Shown here one piece after another: positions 41,352 through 49,959 of a stretch of DNA of 64,000 nucleotides. The notes under the pieces are model-generated. The model was given only the letters and a program-made list of their open reading frames with translations, was not told the origin of the DNA and made no database searches. A program made the position numbers and the translations under genes. Numbering within the stretch: position 1 is the stretch's first letter; each line of letters begins with the position of its first letter. The DNA comes from Candidatus Bathyarchaeota archaeon (GTDB lineage: Archaea > Thermoproteota > Bathyarchaeia > 40CM-2-53-6): contig VBBP01000050.1 of NCBI GenBank assembly GCA_005884195.1, positions 36,345-100,344 of the forward strand, written 5' to 3'.

Positions 41352-41401
41352 TTAGCTTATATGGAGGTGTTACTTTCTGAGCGGGTAACTTTGCCCGCTT
41401 C
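41352..41401 (+). promoter_or_regulatory. toroid-gene promoter with the second copy of the 18-bp dyad
   Basis: A CTTATATGG box (41356-41364) reads as a TATA-like element in both directions and may serve the toroid gene and hyuB. The dyad GCGGGTAACTTTGCCCGC occupies 41381-41398 and is followed by TTC, identical over 21 bases to the copy at 38465. It overlaps the likely TTG start at 41391. Confidence 0.65.
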
Positions 41402-42815
41402 GAGAGTTCCCGTAGTTCTGACTATCTTGATCGTTCTATCCGCCGCAGCAATCACAATTCCTGCCTACCACCCTCCGATTGCAGGTCAGCCGATTGCACG
41501 ATTAGCTCCCTCTACTTTTTCATCCGCGATAAACTCGGCTCTTCTATGGCTGGCACATAACCAGTCTATAGATGGCTCGTATGGAGCGTATCAAGAGCAC
41601 TTAGCCGCGGCTGCCGCTTACGCTCTATGGCTCAACAGCTCAAGTTCAGCAAAGGCAGCTCTGTCTTATTCATGGTTGGCACATCAACTGAACAGTTCGT
41701 CAGCCTGGTTCTGGGGTCAACACGGAGAGGCTGACGTGCCTGGAGCGGTGTTGTACAGTCTGGCTTCGAGCTCAAACAAAGCTCTCGTCAACATTACTTT
41801 CGTCGAGGACAGTCTTCTACAGTTCCAGAGGCCCGAGGGCGGTTTTGCAGGATACTACGATGTATCCTTGTCCCAGACAGTTACTAGCAGTGTCGACACT
41901 GACATGGCACTCTTCGCACTCACTAGCGCAAAGGCGATCCCTGTCTCTAATCAGACCAATGCGATCAACTACGTTCTCTCGCTTCAGAATTCTGACGGCA
42001 GTTTTAACCTCACTAGCAGTACGCGATTCGACTCGTTCTATTCTCTTGGTCCTGATTCTGTTAGCATCACCGCGTTGACCCTTCTCGCCCTGAAGGGTGC
42101 AGGGTTTTCGCATGATGATTCTCACGTTTCAAACGCGCTAACATTTCTCAGCACTGCAGCTTCTTCCGACTTTGATGGGCATGTGTACGCTGCAGCGATC
42201 TCCGCTCTGGCGTTCAAGGCCTACGACGAGCCTGCGAGCACGGTCACAGCAGCTGTGTACATTCTTTCTCAACAGAACATTGATGGTGGGTTCAGTGATA
42301 CTAGTCGCTCTTCTCATCCTCAATCGAATGCGCTTGATACAGGATGGGCCGCTATCGCGCTCGAGGCCAAATTCTCCGAGGAGGTTCCGCCGGCCACAAT
42401 AAACAGTCCACCCACGGCCGCCTTCGTCTACGATCCTGCATCGCCAAGCGTCGGGGTGACGGTTCATTTCGACGCGAGTTCCTCGCACGACTCGGATGGC
42501 GACCAATTATCGTATCTGTGGACCTTCGGCGACGGTTCCACCGCGGCTGGCTCGACCCCGAGTCATAGCTATTCTCAGCCAGGCAATTACACCGTCACCC
42601 TTACCGCGATGGATTCGGGGACTAACCCGGCAGATCTGTCCAACACCAAGTCTCAAACGGTAAAGGTTCAACCTGCAAATGTTCAGAATACCTCTGGGTT
42701 GCCCTTCACAACTGTGGGGCGGGCCATAGTTCTGGCACTTGTAGGACTAGCTGTCGTCGCCGGGGTCGCTGTCTATCTTGTCCGGAGGAGGGCTGCACGA
42801 CCAGCGACGGTCTAA
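41391..42815 (+). CDS. secreted alpha/alpha-toroid (squalene-cyclase-like) protein with PKD domain
   Basis: 474 residues from the TTG at 41391; ATG 41361 is also in frame but lies within the promoter box. A signal peptide (VPVVLTILIVLSAAAITIPAY) is followed by prenyltransferase/squalene-cyclase repeats, for example INYVLSLQNSDGSFNLTSS and VYILSQQNIDGGFSD, building an alpha/alpha barrel of about 290 residues. A PKD domain (LSYLWTFGDGSTAAGS with PGNYTVTLTA) and a C-terminal anchor (IVLALVGLAVVAGVAVYLV) follow. The barrel is the fold of the N-terminal domain of intrinsic factor and transcobalamin. Together with the DUF4430 protein it would recreate that two-domain corrinoid clamp. Confidence 0.78.
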   Translation: MPASRVPVVLTILIVLSAAAITIPAYHPPIAGQPIARLAPSTFSSAINSALLWLAHNQSIDGSYGAYQEHLAAAAAYALWLNSSSSAKAALSYSWLAHQLNSSSAWFWGQHGEADVPGAVLYSLASSSNKALVNITFVEDSLLQFQRPEGGFAGYYDVSLSQTVTSSVDTDMALFALTSAKAIPVSNQTNAINYVLSLQNSDGSFNLTSSTRFDSFYSLGPDSVSITALTLLALKGAGFSHDDSHVSNALTFLSTAASSDFDGHVYAAAISALAFKAYDEPASTVTAAVYILSQQNIDGGFSDTSRSSHPQSNALDTGWAAIALEAKFSEEVPPATINSPPTAAFVYDPASPSVGVTVHFDASSSHDSDGDQLSYLWTFGDGSTAAGSTPSHSYSQPGNYTVTLTAMDSGTNPADLSNTKSQTVKVQPANVQNTSGLPFTTVGRAIVLALVGLAVVAGVAVYLVRRRAARPATV

Positions 42816-43016
42816 TGCCCAATTCTACCTATTAGAGTAAGAAACATGAATTACGGAATCACCCACTATCAGCTCTGATTCACCTAAGCCCACGATTTCT
42901 AAAACGTGATCTTGCACGCTGATTCCTGGGGGAATACACTGGGGTCGAAGAAGAACAGACGAACCGATAACACGCCCGTCTTTGTGGAAATAAGCCCGTA
43001 ATCAAGCTCGGACAGA

Positions 43017-43203
43017 AACAGGTCCTGGAAAAAAGACCCAGATTGTGATCATGGTCCCGCGACGTAGGATCGGGTTCTCCGGGCTTTTCACACCCAACGT
43101 TCGCTCGCGTAAGAAACGTAGAAGCGAGTGTTCTGAGAATGTCCCGAAAAAGTGGGGCTTTGGTTTTCCAGGAGCCTCGATGAGGCCCCGGGGTTTCTTT
43201 TTT
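43017..43203 (+). ncRNA. candidate structured RNA with terminator
   Basis: The 408-base gap between the toroid gene and the downstream membrane protein gene holds no protein gene I believe. It contains a 10-base perfect pairing, TCCTGGAAAA (43023-43032) with TTTTCCAGGA (43164-43173), closing a 130-base domain that has a further stem CTCG/CGAG with an inner CGT/ACG. Immediately after the closing strand comes a hairpin and a T-run. The strand is inferred from the T-run. I cannot match it to a known RNA family. Confidence 0.45.
43174..43203 (+). terminator. hairpin with T-rich tail
   Basis: GCCTC-GAT-GAGGC (43174-43186) followed after a GC-rich stretch by TTTCTTTTTT (43194-43203). This is an intrinsic-type terminator for plus-strand transcripts. 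It fits the 3' end of the RNA described above or a long 3' UTR of the toroid gene. Confidence 0.5.
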
Positions 43204-43223
43204 GTGGCTAGCTCGTACAGTTG

Positions 43224-43745
43224 TTAGTTGTTCGTGGAGTGCTTCGTGGCCGATGGGCCTTCGATCGCGTGAACCAGGTTGACGACAACTCGCAGCGTTG
43301 GAAGCAGTGCTATCAAGAGGAATATCAGTGGATAAGCCCAAGGTGCGCTGGTAAAGTACTGGCTGGCAATACCATTGCTGACACTGTAGAGTATGACGAT
43401 CGCTATGATCTGGAAGATGTACGCTAGCAATGGGACCCATGTCTGGTAGTTCTTGTACGCGTCCGAGACCGCTTTCGAGAGCTGTGTTCCGAACTTGAAA
43501 ACGATCAGAGCCACGACAAGCCCGATCATGAATACAGCAATGTTCGCGATGGATATGGTGCTGCCTGTGATGTTCTGGCTGATACCCGGAAAGCCGAGCA
43601 CAACCGCCTCGATAATTACCAGTACAATGACGCCCGCGATCAAACGAATGAACGCCGGCATGACTGGAGTAAACGCTCCCCACGTGCTGTTCGAGCCGCT
43701 TTGCGTATTGGTCATATTTTCTTCACTGTTAAAGCAACCTACCAA
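43224..43745 (-). CDS. membrane protein, unknown function
   Basis: 173 residues, or 163 from the internal ATG at 43715, which precedes a polar TNTQSGSNST segment. Four helices are visible (FIRLIAGVIVLVIIEAVVLGF, IANIAVFMIGLVVALIVFKFG, WVPLLAYIFQIIAIVILYSV and PWAYPLIFLLIALLPTLRVVV). No family is recognised. It lies between hyuA and the toroid gene on the minus strand. Confidence 0.6.
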   Translation of the reverse strand: MVGCFNSEENMTNTQSGSNSTWGAFTPVMPAFIRLIAGVIVLVIIEAVVLGFPGISQNITGSTISIANIAVFMIGLVVALIVFKFGTQLSKAVSDAYKNYQTWVPLLAYIFQIIAIVILYSVSNGIASQYFTSAPWAYPLIFLLIALLPTLRVVVNLVHAIEGPSATKHSTNN

Positions 43746-43815
43746 GCGCTATCCGATATTGCCCTGTTGAAACCCGCACCACCAGACTCGAGTAACAGCC
43801 TTGTTCATATCAGGC

Positions 43816-45894
43816 TCAGATCGCGATAGAAACCGATCCACTCCGGTCAACCATGTACCTTGCGCGAGGTGGAATCACCAGGGTTGAATCGTAATCCTCA
43901 ATCACGCACGGTCCCTTTCCCTTAGTGGCAGGAAACAGGGTGTTCCGCTGAAAGACCTGACACTCGACACTGCGTCCATCCGTGAACCAGACTCTTCTCC
44001 TCTGCACCGTGCCCCTCTCTGGTGCAAAACTAACAGTTACTCCAGAGGTAGCACCAGCCTTTCCACGACCGGAGCTTCGAACGTTGACAATCTCGACAGA
44101 CTTGTCCGGTTGAGAATACCCATACTGCGTCTGATGTCTCTGGTGAAAGTCTCGAACAGCAGATCGAACCATGTTCCTAGTAATAGTCCTAGTCCGTAGA
44201 GGAACTGATAATTCGTAAGACTGTCCCTGATATCGCATGTCTAAGAACCTCTGATAATTTGCATCCTTCTCTTCCACCCCTTCTATTCGGAACAGACCTC
44301 TCGCTCTCCCTTCCATCCTGCGAAAGATCTTCTCAAGCTCTTTGACGCTCGCACTCTCTGCGTTTCTCAGTACTGTCTGGACAGAATCATGCAAGGGTTC
44401 CGCAAGAAGGAGACCCATGCTGGACAGCAGCCCCGCAGCCGGAGGCACAACGACCTTCTCTAACTCTAACTGTTCAGCAACCTCACAGGCAAACATTGGC
44501 CCCGCCCCACCAAACGCCACCAGAACCATTTCGCGCGGGTCGAGACCCTTTTCCACCGTCGCCGCCCGCAACGCCTCCACAATCCTCGCGACGGCTATCC
44601 TCACAACACCAATTGCACCAGAAGTAACTCCCATTCGGAGCGGTTTCGCAACCAACTCCGCAACAGCCCTGTAAGCAAGCTGTGGGCTCAACCGCAGATC
44701 CCCTCCAAGCAGGAAGCTAGAGCTCAACCGGCCAAGAACAAGAGACGCATCCGTTAACGTTGGCAACTTCCCACCTTTCCCATAGCAAGCCGGACCCGGC
44801 AGCGCTCCAGCGCTCTGAGGCCCAACATGGAGAACATGAGCATCATCGACCCAGGCGGTGCTCCCACCACCGATCCCGACCTCAACAAGGTCTACGACTG
44901 GAAATCTGACAGGGTATCCTGATCCTTCGACTCGCCTCGTTCCGTGCAAGCGGCCACCAACCTCATACTCGTTGGTCACCTCGAACCCGTGACCAGACCA
45001 TACTCCTGCCTTCGATGTTGTCCCGCCGACGTCGAGAGAGATGATGCTTTGAGAGCCGCTAGAGTAGAACTTGGAAGCCACCGCTCCAGCAACAGGTCCT
45101 GACTCTATGAGACGAGCTGGCTCAAGTGATGCTTGGCGAGAGAGAACAGTTCCACTATTCGATTGCATTACAAACAGAGGCGCGTGAACCCCAAGGTCCT
45201 CCATCCCTTGTTCCAGTTTTTCTAGGTAGTCCGAGAATAACGTCTGCAGACAAGCGTTAACGACTGTAGTGCTGGTTCTCTCGTACTCTCGAAACTCGGG
45301 AAGAAGCTCCGAAGACAAAGACAGCTTCGCACTAGGATGCTCTCTCCCGAAAATCTCCCCGAGCTTCTTCTCATGTCTCGGGTTCGCGTAGGAGTGAAGA
45401 AGGCAAACAGCAACCGTTCCAATACCGAGTCTTCGAATCCTTCTCGCAACCAGAATGGTCTCTGATGTATCAACCGGTTCCAGAATCTTCCCTTCATAGG
45501 TGACTCTCTCCCGGACCTCGAACCTGTATCGCCTCGGGACCAGCGGAGACAGACGCTCGACCTGAAGATTGTACAGTTCAGGCCGGTTCTGACGCCCGAT
45601 CTCCAGAACGTCTCGAAAGCCCGCGGTTGTCACGAGAGCGGCCCTAGGAATGTTTCCCGTCAGGAGCGCGTTCGAGGCGAGCGTTGTTGCATGAATGACG
45701 ACTCTAACAAGCCGAGCGTCAACCTTCTCCTTTTCCAACAATCTTCGAACAGTATCAAGCGCTCCGACCGATGGATCCATTGGCGTGGTCAGGACTTTGA
45801 TCTTCCAGATTCTACGTCTCCCGTCGGTAGCCATGAGATCCGTAAAGGTCCCACCGATGTCGATTCCTACTCTGATCGTTTTAGTCGCAACCAT
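43816..45894 (-). CDS. hyuA: N-methylhydantoinase A / 5-oxoprolinase A-type subunit
   Basis: 692 residues from the ATG at 45894; an in-frame start 66 bases upstream adds a basic, unconserved leader. The opening IRVGIDIGGTFTDLMATDG is the diagnostic phosphate-binding motif, repeated as SIISLDVGGTTSKAGVW near residue 280. Family members use ATP to activate a cyclic amide or a carboxylate. It should work with HyuB. The two genes are separated here by a membrane protein gene, a candidate RNA and the toroid gene. Confidence 0.92.
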   Translation of the reverse strand: MVATKTIRVGIDIGGTFTDLMATDGRRRIWKIKVLTTPMDPSVGALDTVRRLLEKEKVDARLVRVVIHATTLASNALLTGNIPRAALVTTAGFRDVLEIGRQNRPELYNLQVERLSPLVPRRYRFEVRERVTYEGKILEPVDTSETILVARRIRRLGIGTVAVCLLHSYANPRHEKKLGEIFGREHPSAKLSLSSELLPEFREYERTSTTVVNACLQTLFSDYLEKLEQGMEDLGVHAPLFVMQSNSGTVLSRQASLEPARLIESGPVAGAVASKFYSSGSQSIISLDVGGTTSKAGVWSGHGFEVTNEYEVGGRLHGTRRVEGSGYPVRFPVVDLVEVGIGGGSTAWVDDAHVLHVGPQSAGALPGPACYGKGGKLPTLTDASLVLGRLSSSFLLGGDLRLSPQLAYRAVAELVAKPLRMGVTSGAIGVVRIAVARIVEALRAATVEKGLDPREMVLVAFGGAGPMFACEVAEQLELEKVVVPPAAGLLSSMGLLLAEPLHDSVQTVLRNAESASVKELEKIFRRMEGRARGLFRIEGVEEKDANYQRFLDMRYQGQSYELSVPLRTRTITRNMVRSAVRDFHQRHQTQYGYSQPDKSVEIVNVRSSGRGKAGATSGVTVSFAPERGTVQRRRVWFTDGRSVECQVFQRNTLFPATKGKGPCVIEDYDSTLVIPPRARYMVDRSGSVSIAI

Positions 45895-46035
45895 TTCCTT
45901 TCCCCGCCTTCTGACGAATCTTGCACACTTCCTGCTTTGTTCGAGATTCGAGAGGGTCACGTTCGGCTATCTCCAACTCTTAATATCGTTCCAGTTCATC
46001 CGAACATGCCGGTTGCCTTCAGTAGTTAGATTACC

Positions 46036-47187
46036 ATGACAATTCACGTTCTCCTGACAGCCGACAATCACCTAGACCCATCCGCGGTCCAGTACGGACC
46101 CAAGCGGTTCGAACGAAAGCGCGACTTCCAGCGTTGCTTCGAAATTCTAGTCAACTTCGCCCTGGAGAATAAGCCCGATATTCTTCTTATCGGTGGGGAC
46201 TTCTACGATGGCATTCTCCCCGGCAATCCTACAAGAGCGTTCGTTGCAGAACAGTTCAAGCGTCTACATGAGAAGAACATCAAAACCATTCTTGTAAGCG
46301 GTCATCACGATACTCCCCGCAGTGCAGAGCAAGGCGCATCCCCTCTCGCTGTTCATGCAAGGTCGGGACACGTCTACTTCATACAAGAACTACATCCAAC
46401 GAATAAGAAGTTCAATTTTGGAAACGAAACTGTCAACGTGATAGGGATGAGCCTCAACCCATCTCTACCAGCTGAAGCAGATCCCCTCGTCGGTCATGAG
46501 GTCAAGCGAGACGGCGACGTCAACATTTTCCTGACACACTATCCGATCGAAGGCTTCGACGGCTACTTTGGACAAGAAGTCCACATCCAGAAATCCTCCA
46601 TCCCCAGAAACCTCCAACTGTTCGCCTCAGGCCACCTGCACAATCATCAAAGAAAAACCATGAACGCGACACCAGTCGTTTATCCAGGAAGCACCGAGCG
46701 AGCCTCGTTCAATGAAGAAGGCGAGACGAAAGGGTTCGTCTGGCTCGAACTTGATAAGTCAGGAATAATCCAGCAAGAGTTCCATTCAACACCCGCCCGG
46801 CCCATGGAAACCCTCGAGTTCCGGGTCGCCGGCGAAGGAAGCCTTACACGACAAATAGAAGAAGCCTTAGAAAAGAGAATAGACGACGAGAAGATACTTC
46901 GTGTAAAAGTTTCCGGAAAAGTCACACTGAACCAGCTCTCTACCTACAAGCGATCCGCACTCTATACCTACGCAGAGGACAAGTTCTTCCACATCGAGTT
47001 CGACGAAGGACAACTCAACGTACTCACAATGGTCCCCTTGGAGTCGCTTCCAAAGACTACTCCGCTCCAAGAGCTAGACCGGACATTCCAGAATCTATTG
47101 ACAAAAGCAGGCGATCAGGATAGACCTCTGGTCCAAGAGGCCTGGAAGCTCACAGTTGCAAAGCTTCAGGAGGAGGGAGTCGACTGA
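46036..47187 (+). CDS. Mre11/SbcD-like nuclease with altered motif
   Basis: 383 residues. The calcineurin-like phosphoesterase motifs are LLTADNHLDPS (motif I), LLIGGDFYDGIL (II), VSGHHDTPRS (III), LTHYPIEGFDG (IV) and ASGHLHNHQ (V). Motif III is normally GNHD, where the Asn is a metal ligand; here it is GHHD, read from GGTCATCACGAT, so metal binding may be altered. The gene is followed by a Rad50-like ATPase whose probable CTG start overlaps its stop. The pair should process DNA ends, but see the ATPase for a membrane anchor. Confidence 0.85.
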   Translation: MTIHVLLTADNHLDPSAVQYGPKRFERKRDFQRCFEILVNFALENKPDILLIGGDFYDGILPGNPTRAFVAEQFKRLHEKNIKTILVSGHHDTPRSAEQGASPLAVHARSGHVYFIQELHPTNKKFNFGNETVNVIGMSLNPSLPAEADPLVGHEVKRDGDVNIFLTHYPIEGFDGYFGQEVHIQKSSIPRNLQLFASGHLHNHQRKTMNATPVVYPGSTERASFNEEGETKGFVWLELDKSGIIQQEFHSTPARPMETLEFRVAGEGSLTRQIEEALEKRIDDEKILRVKVSGKVTLNQLSTYKRSALYTYAEDKFFHIEFDEGQLNVLTMVPLESLPKTTPLQELDRTFQNLLTKAGDQDRPLVQEAWKLTVAKLQEEGVD

Positions 47188-49550
47188 AACTATTAAGCCT
47201 GTATGCTCACAACTTCAAGAAACTGAAATTCTCCCAACCACTACCCTTCACTGAGGGCATCTCGCTAATCACAGGATTGAACGAGAGCGGAAAATCCACC
47301 ATCCTCGACGCGATCCTCTTCGCTCTCTTCGGCCGCATGATACGCCCAAGCCAGAAACCCAGCAACGAAGAAATCCTGGCCTACGGAACCGGCGAAGCCC
47401 AAGTAAAACTCGAATTCGCCATCGGCGACCTCAAGTACCGAATAGTAAGAGAGGTTCACAAGACAAGACCGAACCGGGCACAGCTCCATGAGCTTGGGCC
47501 GAACGGTCGACAAAAGACAATTGCAACGACTGTAAACGACACCACCAGCGAAGTCGAACGACTTCTAGGAGGCATTACATACAACGAAATTGTCGCAAGC
47601 AGCGTCGTCGCACAGAAAGATCTCGAACGATTAATCAAACAAAGATTGGACGATAGAAGGAAAGTTGTCAACGTGTTCCTTAACCTAGACAGTTTCAACA
47701 GAGTGCAGGACCAGTTTGATACGGAGAGAGCTCGAATCGAAGGCACGACCCGGAATCCGGGACAGCTAACGGTTGAACGCGAGCGTCTCCAATCGCTTCA
47801 AGAACAAATGAAGAGGTACAAGGAAGCGGAGACCCAACTCTCAACGCTGGCAGGAAGAATCGAAAAGCTCAGGCTCGAACTTGTGGGCTTGGAAGAAAAG
47901 TTCGCGACCACAGACTCTCTGTACAAGACTCTGAACAAATACGATGAAGCGGTGAAGCTCCAAAGGTCTCTTCGGCAAGAGATTCAGGACAAGACGCGTC
48001 TTGCAGAGAACCTCCAGCGGCAACTATCCGGTATTTCGTCTCAACGAGAGGAACTGGAGAAAGCTCGATTGGAACTCGAACAGTTCTCTGGGCTTTCCGA
48101 AATAGAGTCCCAACTCACTCAAGCATCGAATATGCTTGAAGAATTTCAATCCGCCGAAATCCGCAGAGTCCAGTCCGAGGAGTCCAGAGATAATCTACAG
48201 GCTAAGATTGCGGAGAAGACGAAAGGCGTCTCAAGTTTTGGAAACCCGAAACCGTTAGACTCTAAGCCAAGAAGGGTCTGGACGTATCTCATTTCAACCT
48301 CAGCTCTGGGTGCGGGAGCCATTCTTGCCTTTTTCCTCAGTCTCCCACAAGTCGCAGTTGCCTTCGGATCTCTGGCTATAGTCTCCCTCCTCCTACTAAC
48401 ACGACAGATCGTCTCACTTTCACAACAAGCCAGCAGCTCGAGATACGAGCAGGAGCAGTTAGCCAGGCTGCAGCTTGTCCGCTCATGGGAGAACGAGCTC
48501 GCGGAGAATCAGCAAAACCTTTCAAAAATCCAACAGGACATTGCTGGAAGGTCCGAGAGCCTGATCGGAACACTGAGTTCAATCACACGATACGCTGCCA
48601 AGATGGGAGCGCCAAAAGACCCTGAGACCGCTTTCGAGACCGTATCCTCACTATTCGACAATGATAGGCAAACGCGTCAATCTCTGGAAGAGAAGGTCAA
48701 ATTACTAAGCCAGCAATTGAGAGAAGAACCCCAAATCAAAGAACGCCTCGACCTCATCCAGCGCGAGATCGAACAGGTCGAGAAGAAATTCGGCGCGGCT
48801 CCATTGCCGGAACTGCCAGAAGGCCTATCCTTCTCCGACACGCTCCTTGAAGAGACCGCTGAAGCGAGAGATACGCTAAAGGAATCCGTTTCGAGGAATA
48901 AGGCCCAGATCGAAGATTCAATTTCTCGACAGTTCGAACTACGCCAGCTACTAGAGGAGAACACGGGTCTCGATGACCAAGTTCAGACGCAAATGAAGAA
49001 GGTGATGCTCCTAGAGAAGGATTGCTCGGTCGTCAAGTTGTCAATCAAAGGACTGGAGCAAACTTCGGAGTCCTTGCGAAACCGTGTCAAGCCCCAGGTT
49101 GAACGCTACATGGGGCTTATTCTCCCCGTAATAACCTCCGGAAGATACAAGGCCGTGCAACTCGACGAAGACTACACTGTCAGAGTTTTCGATCCAGAGG
49201 CCGGAGAGTTCAAGCCCAAGGAAGTTTTCTCTGGGGGCACCGAAGACCAGCTCTTACTGGCAATGAGGCTAGCCTTCGCCCTCGCCCTGATCCCTCAAGC
49301 TAAGGGACATAATCCCGAATTCCTATTCCTCGACGAGCCCCTAGGCAGCTCGGACAGAGTCCGCCGAGAAGGAATTCTCACTCTACTCCACCAAGAACTC
49401 TCACAGAACTTCAAACAAATCTTTCTTATCAGCCATGTTGGGGATCTTGAAGCGGAGGCAGACACCATAATCCAGATGGACAACGGTATGGTTCGGGAGG
49501 TCGTCGGGAGAAAGTCTTCACCACGTCAACCGGTCGAGGTCCCTGCTTGA
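47184..49550 (+). CDS. Rad50-like ATPase with central transmembrane hairpin
   Basis: 788 residues from CTG 47184, which overlaps the nuclease stop as CTGA and has a strong AGGAGGAGGG eight bases upstream; the first ATG/GTG/TTG (47277) would cut into the ATPase fold and remove KLLSLYAHNFKKLKF. Walker A is GLNESGKST near residue 32; the signature FSGGTEDQLLLAMRLAF and Walker B FLFLDEPLGSSD are near the end. Coiled-coil arms occupy residues about 190-350 and 410-640. Between them, residues about 365-410, there are two hydrophobic helices (WTYLISTSALGAGAILAFFLSL and VAVAFGSLAIVSLLLLT) instead of a CxxC zinc hook. The layout resembles bacterial YhaN. Confidence 0.88.
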   Translation: MKLLSLYAHNFKKLKFSQPLPFTEGISLITGLNESGKSTILDAILFALFGRMIRPSQKPSNEEILAYGTGEAQVKLEFAIGDLKYRIVREVHKTRPNRAQLHELGPNGRQKTIATTVNDTTSEVERLLGGITYNEIVASSVVAQKDLERLIKQRLDDRRKVVNVFLNLDSFNRVQDQFDTERARIEGTTRNPGQLTVERERLQSLQEQMKRYKEAETQLSTLAGRIEKLRLELVGLEEKFATTDSLYKTLNKYDEAVKLQRSLRQEIQDKTRLAENLQRQLSGISSQREELEKARLELEQFSGLSEIESQLTQASNMLEEFQSAEIRRVQSEESRDNLQAKIAEKTKGVSSFGNPKPLDSKPRRVWTYLISTSALGAGAILAFFLSLPQVAVAFGSLAIVSLLLLTRQIVSLSQQASSSRYEQEQLARLQLVRSWENELAENQQNLSKIQQDIAGRSESLIGTLSSITRYAAKMGAPKDPETAFETVSSLFDNDRQTRQSLEEKVKLLSQQLREEPQIKERLDLIQREIEQVEKKFGAAPLPELPEGLSFSDTLLEETAEARDTLKESVSRNKAQIEDSISRQFELRQLLEENTGLDDQVQTQMKKVMLLEKDCSVVKLSIKGLEQTSESLRNRVKPQVERYMGLILPVITSGRYKAVQLDEDYTVRVFDPEAGEFKPKEVFSGGTEDQLLLAMRLAFALALIPQAKGHNPEFLFLDEPLGSSDRVRREGILTLLHQELSQNFKQIFLISHVGDLEAEADTIIQMDNGMVREVVGRKSSPRQPVEVPA

Positions 49551-49572
49551 GATCTCCTTTAGAATCGATTGA

Positions 49573-49959
49573 CTACATGATATACACAGGAACGCCGGGC
49601 GACTGCAAGACCTTCAAAGCCAGTAAGAGAGTCTGTTCAGCAATAATCCTGTCATTCCCAACTCCTGAGAGTATTGATGTCCAGAGCATGTAATTGGTAC
49701 CTTCGTTCTCAGCAGCTTGAAAGAATCCCAACCTCTCCAGGGATGATGTTATTTGATGGAACCGGTCTGATCTTGATGAGAGACCAACGGTGATCGTCCA
49801 GTCGCCTAGATTGTCAAGGTTAACCCCCACAGTAGCATCAGAGAGAGCAAATGACAGGCTAGACCCGCGCTTCAGGGAAGCATCAACCATTGTAGCTAGA
49901 GACTTTGGATCTGCGAGACCTAGGTCCAGTCTGGGCTGCGGCTTCTGATTCTCCGTCAT
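49573..49959 (-). CDS. hypothetical protein near the nuclease pair
   Basis: 128 residues, no recognised family. It looks soluble and alpha/beta (PKSLATMVDASLKRGSSLSFAL; DNLGDWTITVGLSSRSDRFHQITSSLERLGFF). It converges with the Rad50-like gene across 22 bases and is divergent from dph2. No motif indicates function. Confidence 0.55.
   Translation of the reverse strand: MTENQKPQPRLDLGLADPKSLATMVDASLKRGSSLSFALSDATVGVNLDNLGDWTITVGLSSRSDRFHQITSSLERLGFFQAAENEGTNYMLWTSILSGVGNDRIIAEQTLLLALKVLQSPGVPVYIM

Noticed and set aside
42880-43683. Long open frame on the minus strand (267 codons)
   Set aside because: It overlaps the well-supported membrane protein gene in another frame and runs through the candidate RNA; the translation is rich in His, Cys, Arg and Ser with no domain character.
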